Positions 12,244 to 25,100 of a stretch of DNA of 64,000 nt are shown in pieces. The notes beneath the pieces are model-generated. The model was not told the origin of the DNA, made no database searches, and saw only the letters and a list, made by a program, of their open reading frames with translations. Position 1 is the first letter of the stretch; each line of letters opens with the position of its first letter. This DNA comes from Gordionus sp. m RMFG-2023 (lineage: Eukaryota > Nematomorpha > Gordioida > Chordodea > Parachordodidae), in NCBI RefSeq assembly GCF_954871325.1, contig NC_088776.1, positions 21,123,508-21,187,507 of the forward strand, in the 5' to 3' direction. A program made the position numbers and the translations under genes.

Positions 12244-13060
12244 TATATATAATATACTTTAATATATAATTTACTTGAAAACTGCACAAAACTGTAATTA
12301 GAAATATGTGTGACCCATTAATTCTAATTTTACTTCAAATCTGCACAACATTGTAATTGAAAATTCATGTGACCCATTTTACTTGAATACTGTCGAGTTG
12401 AATTTAGAATAAAATGATTTGAAGAAATACTGTGCATACAAAACATATGATAAAATATTTATTTTTATTTTTTAATTATTAATTTTTGCATTTTTAAATA
12501 AAAATAAATAGATACGTACCATACCAATGATATGACGTCACGATGATATGACGTCGATGATATGACGTAGCCAGGACATTGGAAAATTATAATATAGATA
12601 TATATCTTAGGAATTAGGATCATATAAATTCTAATCAAAAATTATGCGCCTATGATATGATTTATATTATATTTTAAAATCTAATATGCCTCTATCGGGG
12701 ATTGCTATCATTTTATGAAACCATTATTACCATTATTATAGTTATATATATTATTTTATTTGTTTAAATAATATTAATATTTATTTACTATTTTATTTAT
12801 TCAGATAAATTTTAATTAGGATTAATTTGAATTATGTAATTAAACCATTAAATTCCAATCATTTTTAGTTTACCTGTCAATTCTTAATTTACGAGTTAAT
12901 GATAGGTATTGCCTTAAGGTAGCACCTGTCAAATTTTTTTGTTTATTTATCATTTGGATAGGCACTACCAAATTTAATTATAATATATATTTGAAGCTCA
13001 CTGGCCAGAAAACTTCATTTAGATAGCTACCGAATTATATTTGAAAAATTGTGAATTTTG
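12244..13060. other. AT-rich non-coding stretch
   Basis: No gene seen. It contains the three-fold ATGATATGACGT repeat listed separately. Confidence 0.4.
12526..12570. repeat. Three tandem copies of ATGATATGACGTC, with a CRE-like TGACGTCA
   Basis: A 14-15-bp motif, ATGATATGACGT, occurs three times in 45 bp. The first copy contains TGACGTCA, the CREB/ATF consensus palindrome. Whether it is bound by anything is unknown; there is no gene start close by. Confidence 0.5.
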
Positions 13061-13064
13061 GAAA

Positions 13065-13215
13065 GCGTCTGTGGCCTAGTCGGCAAGCATCACTTACCTA
13101 TCCGATAGTTTTGGATTCGAATACCAGCAAAGATCACATTTTTTCTTACTTGATGAATCTGTCCTTGAGGGGGTGATATATAGGAGGCCAGACTCGACCA
13201 CGTGATTCCATTATA
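13065..13215 (+). repeat. tRNA-derived SINE
   Basis: GCGTCTGTGGCCTAGTCGG contains a pol III A box (TGGCCTAGTCGG) and about 40 bp later GGATTCGAATACC fits a B box. The body continues to about GGCCAGACTCGACC. A related copy on the minus strand lies at 62565-62650. The region does not fold as an intact tRNA. Confidence 0.65.
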
Positions 13216-13429
13216 ATATATGTTTTATAATAGGGGTTTTATTACATCTTAATAAATTTTAGGTCGGTATTTAGCAAATTAGGTTGGTATTTAAAATTCT
13301 ATACTTTGACTTGGTAGTATCTATCTATAACCTAGTTTACATGGTAGGGGTGCCTTTGATCGTAAGACACTTCATCGTATTTTTCGTCCAACTCGTCCAA
13401 TTCGTTCAAAATGGAGATTAATAAGTTTG

Positions 13430-14195
13430 AAATGGTAAAATTTAATTTTTTACCATAATCTTACGTTAAATGTTAATAATTCTTTTGGAATGTTAATATT
13501 TCTTTTGGAATGGTAAAATTTAATATATATTATTCAAATATAGAATATTTAGCAGGTTTCAAATGGCAAAATATAATTTCTACAGCAAATTAAGAAGATT
13601 AATAGGTTTAAAATGGTAAAATTTAATATATATTATTATTCAAATATAGAATATTTAGCAGATTTCAAATGGTAACAATTTATCTTAGCTCTTACACAAT
13701 ATCAAAAGAACAACCTAGGATATAATTTCTATAACAAATTAAGAAGATTAATAGGTTTAAAATGGTAAAATTTAATATATATTATTATTCAAATATAGAA
13801 TATTTAGCAGATTTCAAATGGTAACAATTTATCTTAGCTCTTACACAATATCAAAAGAATAACCTAGGATATAATTTCTATAACAAATTAAGAAGATTAA
13901 TAGGTTTAAAATGGTAAAATTTAATATATATTATTATTCAAATATAGAATATTTAGCAGATTTCAAATGGTAACAATTTATCTTAGCTCTTACACAATAT
14001 CAAAAGAACAACCTAGGATACAATTTCTATAACAAATTAAGAAGATTAATAGGGTTAAAATGGTAAAATTTAATATATATTATTATTCAAATATAGAATA
14101 TTTAGCAGGTTTCAAATGGTAACAATTTATCTTAGCTCTTATACAATATCAAAAGAACAACCTAGGATACAATTTTTACAGCAAATTAAGAAGCT
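13430..14195. repeat. 149-bp tandem repeat, about four good copies plus a degenerate one
   Basis: The block TTAATAGGTTTAAAATGG recurs at 13603, 13752, 13901 and 14050, exactly 149 bp apart. Copies are nearly identical, apart from a degenerate one before 13600. It lies inside the inverted-repeat unit, 3' of the FLYWCH gene. Confidence 0.95.
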
Positions 14196-14348
14196 TATTT
14201 TATTATTCAAATTTATAATGTATATGACATATGTTAATTATTTCAAATGTATAAATCGAATACAAAAATATAAACAACTAATATTTATTTAGCATGTATA
14301 AAACAAATATAAATTATTTACAATAAAAATTATATATTATCAAATAAA

Positions 14349-15375
14349 TTATTCTAATAGCATTTGGGCATTATTTACATCTTCTGTACCTATTTAAAAA
14401 ATAATTTAATAAAATAAGTTATAAAAAATTACTAGATATTGTAGGTTGTATATTAAATGCTGGTAATAGCTGAGATTGAGTTAATATAATGCCTAATAAT
14501 AATTAATTGATTATAAAATTTATTAATTTGTGAAACTTGATCTGGCATTAGTAGGTTGCATGTTCTGTGTTACTAAGGGTTGACATGGAGTAAACATATT
14601 GCCTAAAAATAAACTGTTTATAAAAATAAAATAATTGATGAAACTAGTTATAGTTGTTTGGTAGTTTGCTACAGAGAGTTGAGATGGGGCACATATATTG
14701 CCTAAAATTAAATTGACTATAGAAATTTTAATTTGTGAAACTTGATATGGCATTAGCAGGTTCCATGTTCTGTGTTACTAAGGGTTGACATGGAGTAAAC
14801 ATATTGCCTAAAAATAAACTGTTTATAAAAATAAAAATTGATGAAACTAGTTATAGTTGTTTGGTAGTTTGCTACAGAGAGTTGAGATGGGGCACATATA
14901 TTGCCTAAAATTAAATTGATTATAGAAATTTTAATTTGTGAAACTTGATATGGCATTAACAGGTTGCATGTTCTGTGTTACTAAGGGTTGACATGGAGTA
15001 AACATATTGCCTAAAAATAAATTGATTTAGTGATTTATTTATAAAAATATTTACCAATATGTGATTTACACTGTTCTATGGTATGATCCTGCATCTCTGT
15101 GAACCTACCTGATTGTAAAATACCCCATCCTAAGCAACTCCTTTGTCTACACCTGTAATACGATGTGGCATTTATTACTCTATGGATGGTATATTCTAAA
15201 TCATTAAAACATAAAATATCACGTCCTCTTTTGGATTTTTTATTAGTAATTTTGTTTTCTAAAATTAAAACTAAATTATTTATATATAATTAGATTGCTA
15301 ACTTTGAATTATAGTGGGATTAATTCTTCTCTCAAGAAGAAGTTTGATATTGTTTGACACCGTTTTAATTTCCAT
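14349..15375 (-). CDS. FLYWCH zinc-finger protein with tandem mini-exon tail, nine exons, 229 aa
   Basis: Assembled by hand on the minus strand. Exons: 15375-15303, 15258-15055, 15010-14945, 14904-14848, 14807-14742, 14701-14645, 14602-14537, 14492-14433, 14389-14349. All introns begin GT, end AG, measure 40-44 nt and are phase 1; the sum is 690 nt, 230 codons with the stop. Residues 32-87 form the FLYWCH finger: KSKRGRDILCFNDLEYTI, then YYRCRQRSC and DHTIEQC supplying Cys/His ligands. Residues 93-217 are six related repeats of 19-22 aa, alternating types NMFTPCQPLVTQNMQP (66-nt exon) and NICAPSQLSVANYQTT (57-nt exon), ending with a 60-nt variant; the last exon encodes STEDVNNAQMLLE. FLYWCH domains bind DNA or protein; this protein's role is unknown. 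The start ATG at 15375 is in good context (AATAATGG). The gene lies inside an inverted-repeat unit. Confidence 0.75.
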
Positions 15376-15501
15376 TATTATGATTAAAATTAAAAATATG
15401 TTTACACTTTTGTATTTCCCGCACTTTAATGGACCAATCACAGAATTGGACGAAACTTTACGATGAAGTGTCCATACGATCATAGGCACGGAAATATGGG
15501 A

Positions 15502-15695
15502 GGGCCTCCTTTGATCGTATTATTTTGATAGTAAAATGGTCCATTATGTCCATTTTAGGTCAAAATGGACGATTTTTTCAATTTATATGTTAGGGTTAGG
15601 GTTATAAATGATTTTATTTTACTGCGATTAAATAGACCAATCAGAAAAAAATGGACCAAATTTACGATCAAATGACTTTACGATCAAAGTTAGGC
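15502..15695. mobile_element. Short MITE sharing its ends with the FLYWCH-carrying unit
   Basis: Left end GGCCTCCTTTGATCGTA, right end (minus strand) TTGCCTAACTTTGATCGTAA; both contain a nearby ATGGTCCATT motif. The right half carries CTGATTGGTCTATTTAATCG, close to the right end of the unit at 13351-15489. It is therefore a likely deletion derivative or sister of that unit. Confidence 0.65.
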
Positions 15696-15699
15696 AAAT

Positions 15700-16182
15700 C
15701 GTTTACATTACACTATAAATGAATGTTAATTTTTTTGAATTGTTAATTCTAATTCAATAAATGATCAAAGCCTTTAATAATTTTAGCGAGGATTTCTAAA
15801 ATTTATATTTTTCTCCATGTAAAACATAATTTATTAGTTATTCTTTCCAATATTTTCAAATGTGTCCTGCTTTTGGTTAATATGACAGGATATTTTTAAT
15901 TATATAAATGAAGGGTTATTTATATTTCAACTACTATTGTTTCTAAGAAACTCTTGAAATGGCTAAATCTACAGGTGCCTTCATAGGGAAATTGGCTTAG
16001 AATTTAATTGATATTTTATCTGTATTTTTGTCAAAATCAGCTATATTGTTAAAAGAATCTTATTTTTGGCTAAAAATCAGAGGAATAATAAAGCAATTAC
16101 CCAATCATATTTATAAGTTTATGTTATTTATTTTTATAAATCTATAGAGATGAGACTTAGTTGTCAGTGTCAAAAATGATTT
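15700..16182. other. Presumed upstream region of IPMK exon 1
   Basis: AT-rich, no other gene seen. A TGA in frame with the IPMK start lies two codons before it. No core promoter element could be assigned with confidence. Confidence 0.35.
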
Positions 16183-19100
16183 ATGGATCATATAAATAAC
16201 TTAATATTAAATAATGAAGATTGTGATAAATCTCAGAAAGAAAAAGTAATTCCACCATATCCTCCCAATACGTCTCCACTCTTGCATCAAGTAGCAGGTC
16301 ATTTTCATGGCAAAGGCAAAACAGGATTAGGTTAAAATATTTTGAATGCTTCAATTTTTTAATATAAATGTATCTAATATATTTAAATCTATAATATACA
16401 CTTGAAAAATTTACTTAAATTTATAGCCATTCATTTTTAGCATCTGATTTTATATTTAAAAAATAATAATTTTTTTTGATAATATCTAGTTAATAATTTG
16501 CATTTTAACCTAAAGCCATTCATTTTTTTGATATTTAGATTTAAATATAAATAATTTCTTTCTATGTGGTATATACCTTGCTTATATTTATGTAAGTAAA
16601 AGTATGCATGCTAAGGATTTCAAAGTAAGCTTTTAATATTTTTAATCACATTTAAATAATAATTGAATTGGCTCAGATATTATGACATTTGTCAATGTTA
16701 TCCAAGACATGAGCTTAAGTTCTGGTCTTTTAGATCAGTATTTTTTTGCAAAAATGAACTATATTCAACATGAAGTTCCCCAGTGAAATCATAATCATAC
16801 CAAAAATCTGGTTGTGGTATATCATACCATATTTAAATTTTGTTTGAATAGGGATAGTGTTGTTAATTGGTTGGTTGTATAAAACCAGACCCGGGGTTTG
16901 GGTCTAAAAAATTGACCAAACCAGCTCTGAGCACAGACCCGGGGTTCAGACCTTCATTAAGATAAATTATCCTTAATAATAATTATTAAACTTTATTAAT
17001 TAATAAAAGATAAAAAGTATAAATTGATATTATAAATTATACTATAATTTGACTTTAGAATAGGCACACCCCCCCCCCTAAATAATACGAATATCCAAAA
17101 ATATTCTAATTATCTCAATCAAATTTAGGAACTAATGTTATCAAATATATATGTCAATAGATACATTTCTAAAATTATTTAAAAAATCAATATTAAAAAA
17201 TAGCGATGAAATTAAAAGAAAGTTAGCACCTCATTCTGAACTAGTAAGGGGAATTGGCATAGCGATACTAATTTATTAAGCCAGGGTATGCTGACACACT
17301 TTCTAAGAAAGTTTCCAAGACCCATAGACCGGTCTGTTTTTTTGATTCCTTTTTTTCAATACCGGAAATTATTTTTAAAACTCACAAAAAAAAAAGATTT
17401 ATATTTTGATTTAAAAATTTTAAAAAAATGAAATAAAAATTTATTACTGGATATATAAAATGCAAATGTGTTATCTTAAACATAGTAAAAAAATTAAATC
17501 AATTTATATAGTTTATTTAATTAAAGTTAAATAACTTTTTAAATAAATGTGTTATTTATTATAATTAATTTTACAAACAAAAATTTTTATCTCAACAATG
17601 GGCTTTATTTATTAAATCGTCACGCACAAGTGCAAGTCAAAAGCAAGACAGCACAACAAAACAAGAAAAACACTGAAAAATAGTGACTATTTATAAAATA
17701 TTGGCAATTTCTAAAACACAAATTCAAATATAAATTAATGATAAAATATTAAATATATATAATATTAATATGGTTATGTTTAAATGTTATGTTAGCGTCA
17801 GTCTCAGTCAGCCAGTTAGTGTTGTTTTAATTAGCTATGCTAGGTCGTAAAATTTAAGACCAAATTTTATGCTCAGGCTAGCTCTGAGCCTGAATACGGG
17901 GTGGAAACCCGGATTGTGAATGTTTTAACAAATTCCAATCAAAAGCACCCAAAATTATAAATATTTAAATGGTAAGAAAAATGAGAATAAAATAAAGCTT
18001 TAAATTATTAATTTAGAAGGTATAATAATAATAATTTAATTTAAGATTCGATATGAGATTTATTTTAACTTACTTTACATTTATCTGAACCCCGTGTCTA
18101 GATTCCAGAATAAAAAATTTAACATATAAAATTAATATGAACTCCGGGTCGGCCTGAGCACAAAATTTGGTCGTAAATTTTACGACCAAGCAAATTAACA
18201 ACACTAAATAGGGACTAATATGAAATTTGTTTCAGCAAAAAAAATTTATTGGTCTGCCTGATCCCAAATTAGAGGCTAGTTATTTTATATTTTATTTTGT
18301 GACTATTTTCTAATCAAATAGTGTCTAATGGATATCTATGTAATGTAAACCGTCCAACCTGCAAAGGGCCTGAATCCAAGCACTGGTATAATAAAAAAAA
18401 TTTAAATGGGGCATGCTTTGGCTTAAATTTTAAGAAAGCAAATAGGGCCAGGGTTTGATATAAAAATATATTATAATGTTTTCTCTAATTCAATTAAAAC
18501 AATGATAATAATTTCTCTGGGATTATGAAAAGGAATTGATGATTTTTTATTTATAAAATTCTGTTATATTTTTGCAAAACAAATTTTCAAAATACATCAC
18601 AGGTGTGTTTTTGCTAGAATTATTTTACAATTAAATGGTGATTTTTAGTTTTAATTATAAACCAAAACACAGTTCAAATTAATTCTGGACCAAAATTTTA
18701 ATTTTTTAGCCCAGCTTGAATGTTTTATTTATTTTTAGGCCCAAACCTGAACTGATCAAATTTTAATTCAGTCTAGAATCTACCCAAACCTTTACCTTTT
18801 TTTTATAAAGTTTAATATATAAATTACAAATACTATCTCCAAATCCTTGTTGATTTAATATATCTAATTTAAGATATAATAGGGTCACCTTTTACCAGAT
18901 ACCATAAGGAATCAAATTAAAAACAAGATTTCAAATATAAGATGATGTCCTTCATATTTTCTTAGGTTCAGCCCTGTTCCAATTTTAATCTAATCCTGAG
19001 TCCTCCCAATTTTTTTCAACAAGGGTCACCCATCTGGCCCAAAAATCAGGATTCGAATATTTAAAAAAAATGTAACATGATTTTTTATGAAAACTAATAC

Positions 19101-22100
19101 AAATATTTAAAAATGCAAGGAACTCTCTTTTTCTACAGGAGTTTAGACATTTTATATATTTTGAGACTACTATCTCATCCTTCCTTACCTATATAAATAG
19201 CAACCAGCTTACTCTAGTAGAGACTAAAAAACATACAAATACAAAGGCCTGTAATTTTAGATACTCACCAATTAGAACTTCTATCAATAGACTGTTTGCT
19301 GCTATCACCTTTAGTTTTTTAAAATTTAGCTCAGTAAATTAAATTACAACACTTGAACCTAGGGAATTCTTATTCCTTAGGCAGAACATACAAATAAACA
19401 TATTTAAATTTAAATATTGTTCCTTTTTAGGAACCAAATTATGTTTTTCTTAATATTATTTTTGTTAAAAAAATTTTTTATTCGTTTTTTATATAACTTC
19501 ACGTAATACTTTTTAGTTTATACAATTATATATTAAGAACTTAATATTGAATTATATATATTTTCAGCAGAATTTTTTTAAAAAAGTAGTAATATACGGT
19601 ACATTATAAAAAGCTGTGATAAAAGATGAGCTAGGATGACTTCTGTCTAAAAAAGATGCTTCAAAATAAAGGCCTTTTTAATAAAGAAAACAATACAATT
19701 AATTAATTCATAAGATAAAAATGTTAAAAATTTTAAGTGAAATTATATGTTTGTCAAAAACAGAATTTATTGTTTCATGCATGTATGATTGTTAAATAAT
19801 AGTATCTAATTATAATATCATTGTAAATGTAAAATAAAGAAAGCTCTTGCTGAAATCCGAGTTTGATTTTGAAAAATGAAAGTATATTCTTGATAATTTA
19901 AGAATGACCAGAAAATAAAGGGAATTCAAAATTCATGTGCAAAAAATTACAAATAATCTTTATAAGGGAAAATATAGTTTAAAAAATCTGGAAAAAGAAT
20001 TAAAAAAGTCCTGCCCGGTTTGAAGATCAAAATGTTAAAAAGAAATATATAGAAAAGAAACCTTGATGAATGATGTTAAATATTGCATACATGATATTTA
20101 AAATTATGTGTTTTCATTAAATATTGAATCTTCTATGTTAACGTTGTAATTTGAATAATATATGAATTTTTTAAAATACAGACAATTTTATGATAAAAGA
20201 ATTATAAAAAAATTAAAACATCAAAGTTACGATGACGCAGCTTTTGTCAGGCGATTCACATGGACTACAAGCGAAAATAAGAGACGTCAATCCTTCGGCA
20301 CTTTATATTCATTGCTTTGCCCATAAGTTAAATCCTATATTATCAAAATCTTGCAGCAAAATTAAAGAATATAAGGTTTTTTTTGCAACTTTATCTGGTT
20401 TAGCCATTTTTTTAGTACATCATCTAAGCGAACAGCGGAATTCGATAAATATGTCCAAAAAGATTACCACGAGTAGCCCTAACGAGATGGGAATACAATG
20501 GTCGGCTGAATTATTTGAAGGATCTATAACTTTTATAATTCAGTACTTGATCATTTTACTCAAAAAGAAAGATGAATTCCACTTATTTATAAATCTAAAT
20601 TTTTTTATGGTCTGACTTGAAAAATTTTTTTGATTGCTTCCCTAGTAGTAAACTAGACGCGAAATAAGTAGTGTTCTCTAGGAGTGTGTCCATCCACAAA
20701 TTTTTCACAGATCCTATATTTTCCGAAATTATTAAAAACGATCCGATATTTATATTGATTTTTATTTACCATCTATCTTTGAATAAATGTCATAAAAATA
20801 TCAATATTTCAGTTTTTTTAAAAAAACCAACTAACTTTCTCGAATGATCAAGTATATTGTGTTTTTTTATTCTCCAAAAGTTAATATTCTCATTTAAAAT
20901 AATTGCAATGTTTATGAGTGAATGTAGTGATGTTAAACAGCTCCATTTGGCCGATTTATAAAAAGGCTAAATCAAGATTTTAACCAAAATATCAGTGACG
21001 AAGTGTATAGTTTACTACTAGGGAAGTAATCAAAAAAATTTTTATTTATTAGTCAAACTATAAAAAATTAAGATTTATAAATAAATCGAAATCGTCTTTG
21101 TTTTTGGGTAAAATTATCAAGTACTGAATTATAAAAGTTATTGCTAGATTTTAAATTTTTTAATAATTTTTTTCAATCGAAAATCAAAGATAGATTCGAT
21201 AATCGGACTCATCCAGTTTCTGCAATAAGATTTGATTCTTTTTATAGATGAAAAACCCCGTTCTGCACTTGCTGTTATTGGAGCCAAAGTTGAGAAGAAT
21301 TTGAAAATTTAAAAACTCTTTAAAACTTTTCATCAAATCACATATTAAAAATTCAAGTATTTCATTAACATTCTTTTTCTTTCTAAATTCATCGTCCAGA
21401 AACACCACATTTAATTCGGTTTCCAGCTTGTGTTAGTCGAAAAAATGAGAATAAGTGTCATTTAAATTGTCTAATATAAATATTTTGGAAAATTTTGATT
21501 AAATATTTGGAATTTACTAATATACAATTCGAAATTTTATATTTTTTAATGTATCGAATCGAAAATCAATTTCATTGATTATATTATCTGTTATTTTAAT
21601 TATCAAATTTTTATAAAATTCTTTTATATTGAGCAATCCGAATCTATTATGTTTTTTATCTAAATTGTTAACAATACTTTCTTTTACATTTAAATTTCTA
21701 AAAAAACATCAAAGTTTTCTATGTTTGATTTAACTGTATTTCTGATCGTTAATACTTTTAAGACAATAAGATATATCGTAAATTTTAGCTAGATGTATAT
21801 CCACCAATATAAAAAAGTTAGGAAATTTGCATCATTTAAGATATCTAAATAGCCACGAGATGTTTTAGAACATCATTATCTCAAACAATATCAGATTCTC
21901 CATCAATCATACTTCAAAAAAAAAAAACTAGCCTTCAAATAACTGAAAACTGTTTGAACCAGTCGATTATTGTATTCCCATCTCGTTGGGGACTCGTGGT
22001 AATCTTATTTTGACATATTTATCAAATTCCGATGTTCGCTTAGATGATACTAAAAAAACTGGCTAAATCAAATAAAGTTTCAAAAAAACCTTACATTCGA

Positions 22101-25100
22101 TTTTGCTGCAAGATTTCGAAAATATAAGATTTAACTTATGGGCAAAGCAATGAATATAAAGTGCTGAAGGACGTCTTTTATTTTCCCTTACGTTTAATTG
22201 CCGTTGAAAAATTATTCATATCCTAAAATCCTTTATCATTCCAAACATATTTTTGGAATACTAGGCATGACCTACAATATAGAAAACTAAAAAATTCACA
22301 TCCAGTGAGCTACTGAAAAATTATTTTGTAAAATATTTATTTTTAATTTTTAGCTATTTATATTTATCGATAGAAATTCGATTTCATTTTTTAAGTTTTG
22401 TAAAATTAGTTTTGGTCTTCCATTTTCAATAATCAATTCGCATCAAAATTTCTTGAGCTAAATGATAATATTAATAAATTTTCTATAAAATTATTGCAAT
22501 TATTAAACATTAATTATTAATTTTTAAAAGGAAAAATATTTTATTTAAAATAAGTAAGGAAAAAAATATAATTTATAAAAATTTAATTCTCTTTTATTTA
22601 TTAAAAAAATTAAAATATGCATTTTTTTTTATTTTTACTTCTCAATGTATATTTATTTTAACGTAGTAAAATTAATATTAATTTTTCTTAAGGCTTCGTC
22701 CAAAATCTTAAAAATATAAATAAAGAAAAAAATAAATTTTGTAGAAAAAAAGAACATAAGCTATTTTTAAAGTAAAAATAAAATGGTGTCCAATTTCATT
22801 TTTCAGAATTTATTTATTTTTGAAATTTTTATAAAAAATTAGTAAGTACAATTTTTAATCTTGTTAATTTTTAATTTACTAACCCAAACGATTATAGCCT
22901 TTTACATTAAAATGTTTTTTAGTGTGAAAGTAAGAGTGTACAGGAACCTCTGGTGCAAAAATGACTTAAAATTAAGAGATTCTGTAGAAAATAGGAAAAT
23001 TTGAGAGGAAGTTGTAAAAACATAGAACCTGAATTATGATCACTATGTTTAATCGTACTTTAAAAATTATATAATTACTATGATCAGTCGTATCTTCAAA
23101 TTTTATATAATTAATAATTGAATCATATCAAGCATTTTAAATATTTTAATTTTTTTAAAACTTAAATGTGTCCAAAGTGTTTTGTTATTAATTTGCGAAA
23201 ATTTTAAAATTTTAACGATTTTTTAAAAACATTTTGGACGCAGCCTAACGTAGTAAAAATAATATTAATCTTTTTAACTTTATAAAAATTAGTTTATTTA
23301 AGAATTTTGTAAGAAAAATTTAAAGGAAAGCAATGCTCCCTTGCTTCAATGGGCGCTTTGCCACTGCAGTAATAAAATCCTTGGATATATTGCAAAAAAA
23401 TTATCGAACAAATCAGATTCGTTCGAACAATAATTGGCACACGTGGTATTAATAAAAAAAATTTATCTTAATCTTCAATCAACTCTTTGGTTTAGTAGCT
23501 ACTCTGGCATCAGAAAGAATGTTTCCCCTCTTGGCCTAGCCCAATCCAAATTTAGAAATAGATTTGGAGAAAAAGCTTGAAAATTTATTTATCATTTTAT
23601 ATATTTTGATTATAAAATCTTAATATTTAATTTATTGTTGAATTTTAATTTTAAAAAGAAATACTGATTAAATTGATGAAAACTAAAATTAGTTTAAATA
23701 ATATTTAAACAGTATTTTTAATAAAATGGCAAGTGATGAATTTTGATAATTATTGTATTTAGTTGAATTGAAATAAAAAAAATTGATTTCAACCAATGAT
23801 TTTTATTTCCACACCCGGATTAAAAGATCTCAATTTTTTTAAACCGAGCTGGACCGACAAATATGGTCATAGATAAGCCTCAACAAATATTCGCTTAGCC
23901 CTCGAAGGGTTAATACAGATCTTAGACTTTTAAAAATGTTAAATTACCTAATCTTGACCAACTATAATACACTGAACCAAACCTTCAGTCCAAATAAATG
24001 ATTGGGTGATTTTTTTAAAAACTTTGTTAATCTATTTTGGGGATTACGGTATGGATTTTTCGGTAGCTTAATAATTTTGGCTAGAATTACATGTATACAA
24101 AATTGAGATTACTTTTAATGAAAGCTTTTTGAAGTTTTAAGAATTTTTAATCAATTTTGATCCCAAATTATTTAAAATAATGCAAACTCGGCGAAATTTT
24201 TGCCCGGGTTCGGTTCGGGTTCGATTTAAGGTTAAAAAAATAGGTGAGTTTGGTTCGGGTTCTGTTCAGGGAAATATTTTTGAACTCGGATTTGGTTCCG
24301 GATTCAGCTCGGGTTTAAGAATTTTGAATTGTTAAAAAATATTCTATATTTAAATCATAATTAAAAAACTAATAAATTTTTTATTTTATTTATAGGTAAA
24401 ATATAGTTAAAAATACCAAGCATAGTCATTTTAAAAATTTTATTTAGACGTATTTCTTTAAATTAACAATATCCTATATAATAATTTTTACTTTCACTTG
24501 TTCACTTTCATTTTCCTTAAATTAATAATCTTTGAGAATAAGTTAAAAATTAAAAATAAATGACTTAAATGAATTAAATTGCTTAAAATTTATTAACACT
24601 CCAATAGGAATCTTTTTGAATAAATTTAAAAAAATTAAAAAATGGCGTAAATGAATTAAGTTGTTTAAAATTTATTAACACTTCACTTAGTTGGAAATTT
24701 GAAAATATTGTAAAATCTCAATTAAATTATTAATATTTATATTTACAATTATACAAATATCTTCTATGATTTTAAACAAGGTTCGAACCGAACCCGAACA
24801 TGGAGAAGAAAATCCGGTTTTTGTGAAAAAGATTAAACCCGAACCGGAACCACGTTTATTAAATTTTCAAAACCCCGAAACGAACCCGGGAATTTTATTT
24901 GAACCCGGGTTCAACCGAGTTTATTGCTTAAATTAATATAAGATATTTGTATAATTGTATAACAAATATTAATAATTTACTTGACATTTTATAATATTTT
25001 CAAATTTCCAATTAAGTGAAGTGTTAATAAATTTTAAACAACTTAATTCATTTACTTTATTTTTTAGATTTTAAATTTATTCTCAAAGATTCCTATTAAA

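Larger units (their letters stand above)
13351..15489. mobile_element. DNA transposon-like unit with ~60-bp imperfect inverted ends carrying a FLYWCH gene
   Basis: The left end (13351 onward) reads TGCCTTTGATCGTAAG, then ACACTTCATCGTA and TTCGTCCAA. The right end, read on the minus strand from 15488, is TGCCTATGATCGTATGG, then ACACTTCATCGTA and TTCGTCCAA. Between them are a 149-bp tandem array and the FLYWCH mini-exon gene. No transposase is present and no clear target duplication was found. A short element next door (15502-15695) shares the terminal GCCT..CTTTGATCGTA and a TGATTGGTC motif. MULE elements commonly encode FLYWCH domains, and a FLYWCH/MULE fossil lies at 33540-37028, so mobilisation by a MULE is a reasonable inference, not shown. 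Confidence 0.65.

Noticed and set aside
14523-14956. Two overlapping repeat ORFs beginning MPYQVSQIKIS as genes
   Set aside because: They read through introns of the FLYWCH gene; the in-frame parts are its mini-exons.
15298-15489. 63-residue ORF as a separate gene
   Set aside because: Its start lies in the inverted terminal repeat; only the last 25 codons are used, as exon 1 of the FLYWCH gene.
15587-15605. Telomere-like GTTAGGGTTAGGGTT
   Set aside because: Only two units, inside a MITE, so not a telomere or interstitial telomeric array.
19185-19240. TATA-box promoter (CTATATAAATAGC)
   Set aside because: No exon or transcript evidence downstream; such strings are expected in very AT-rich DNA.
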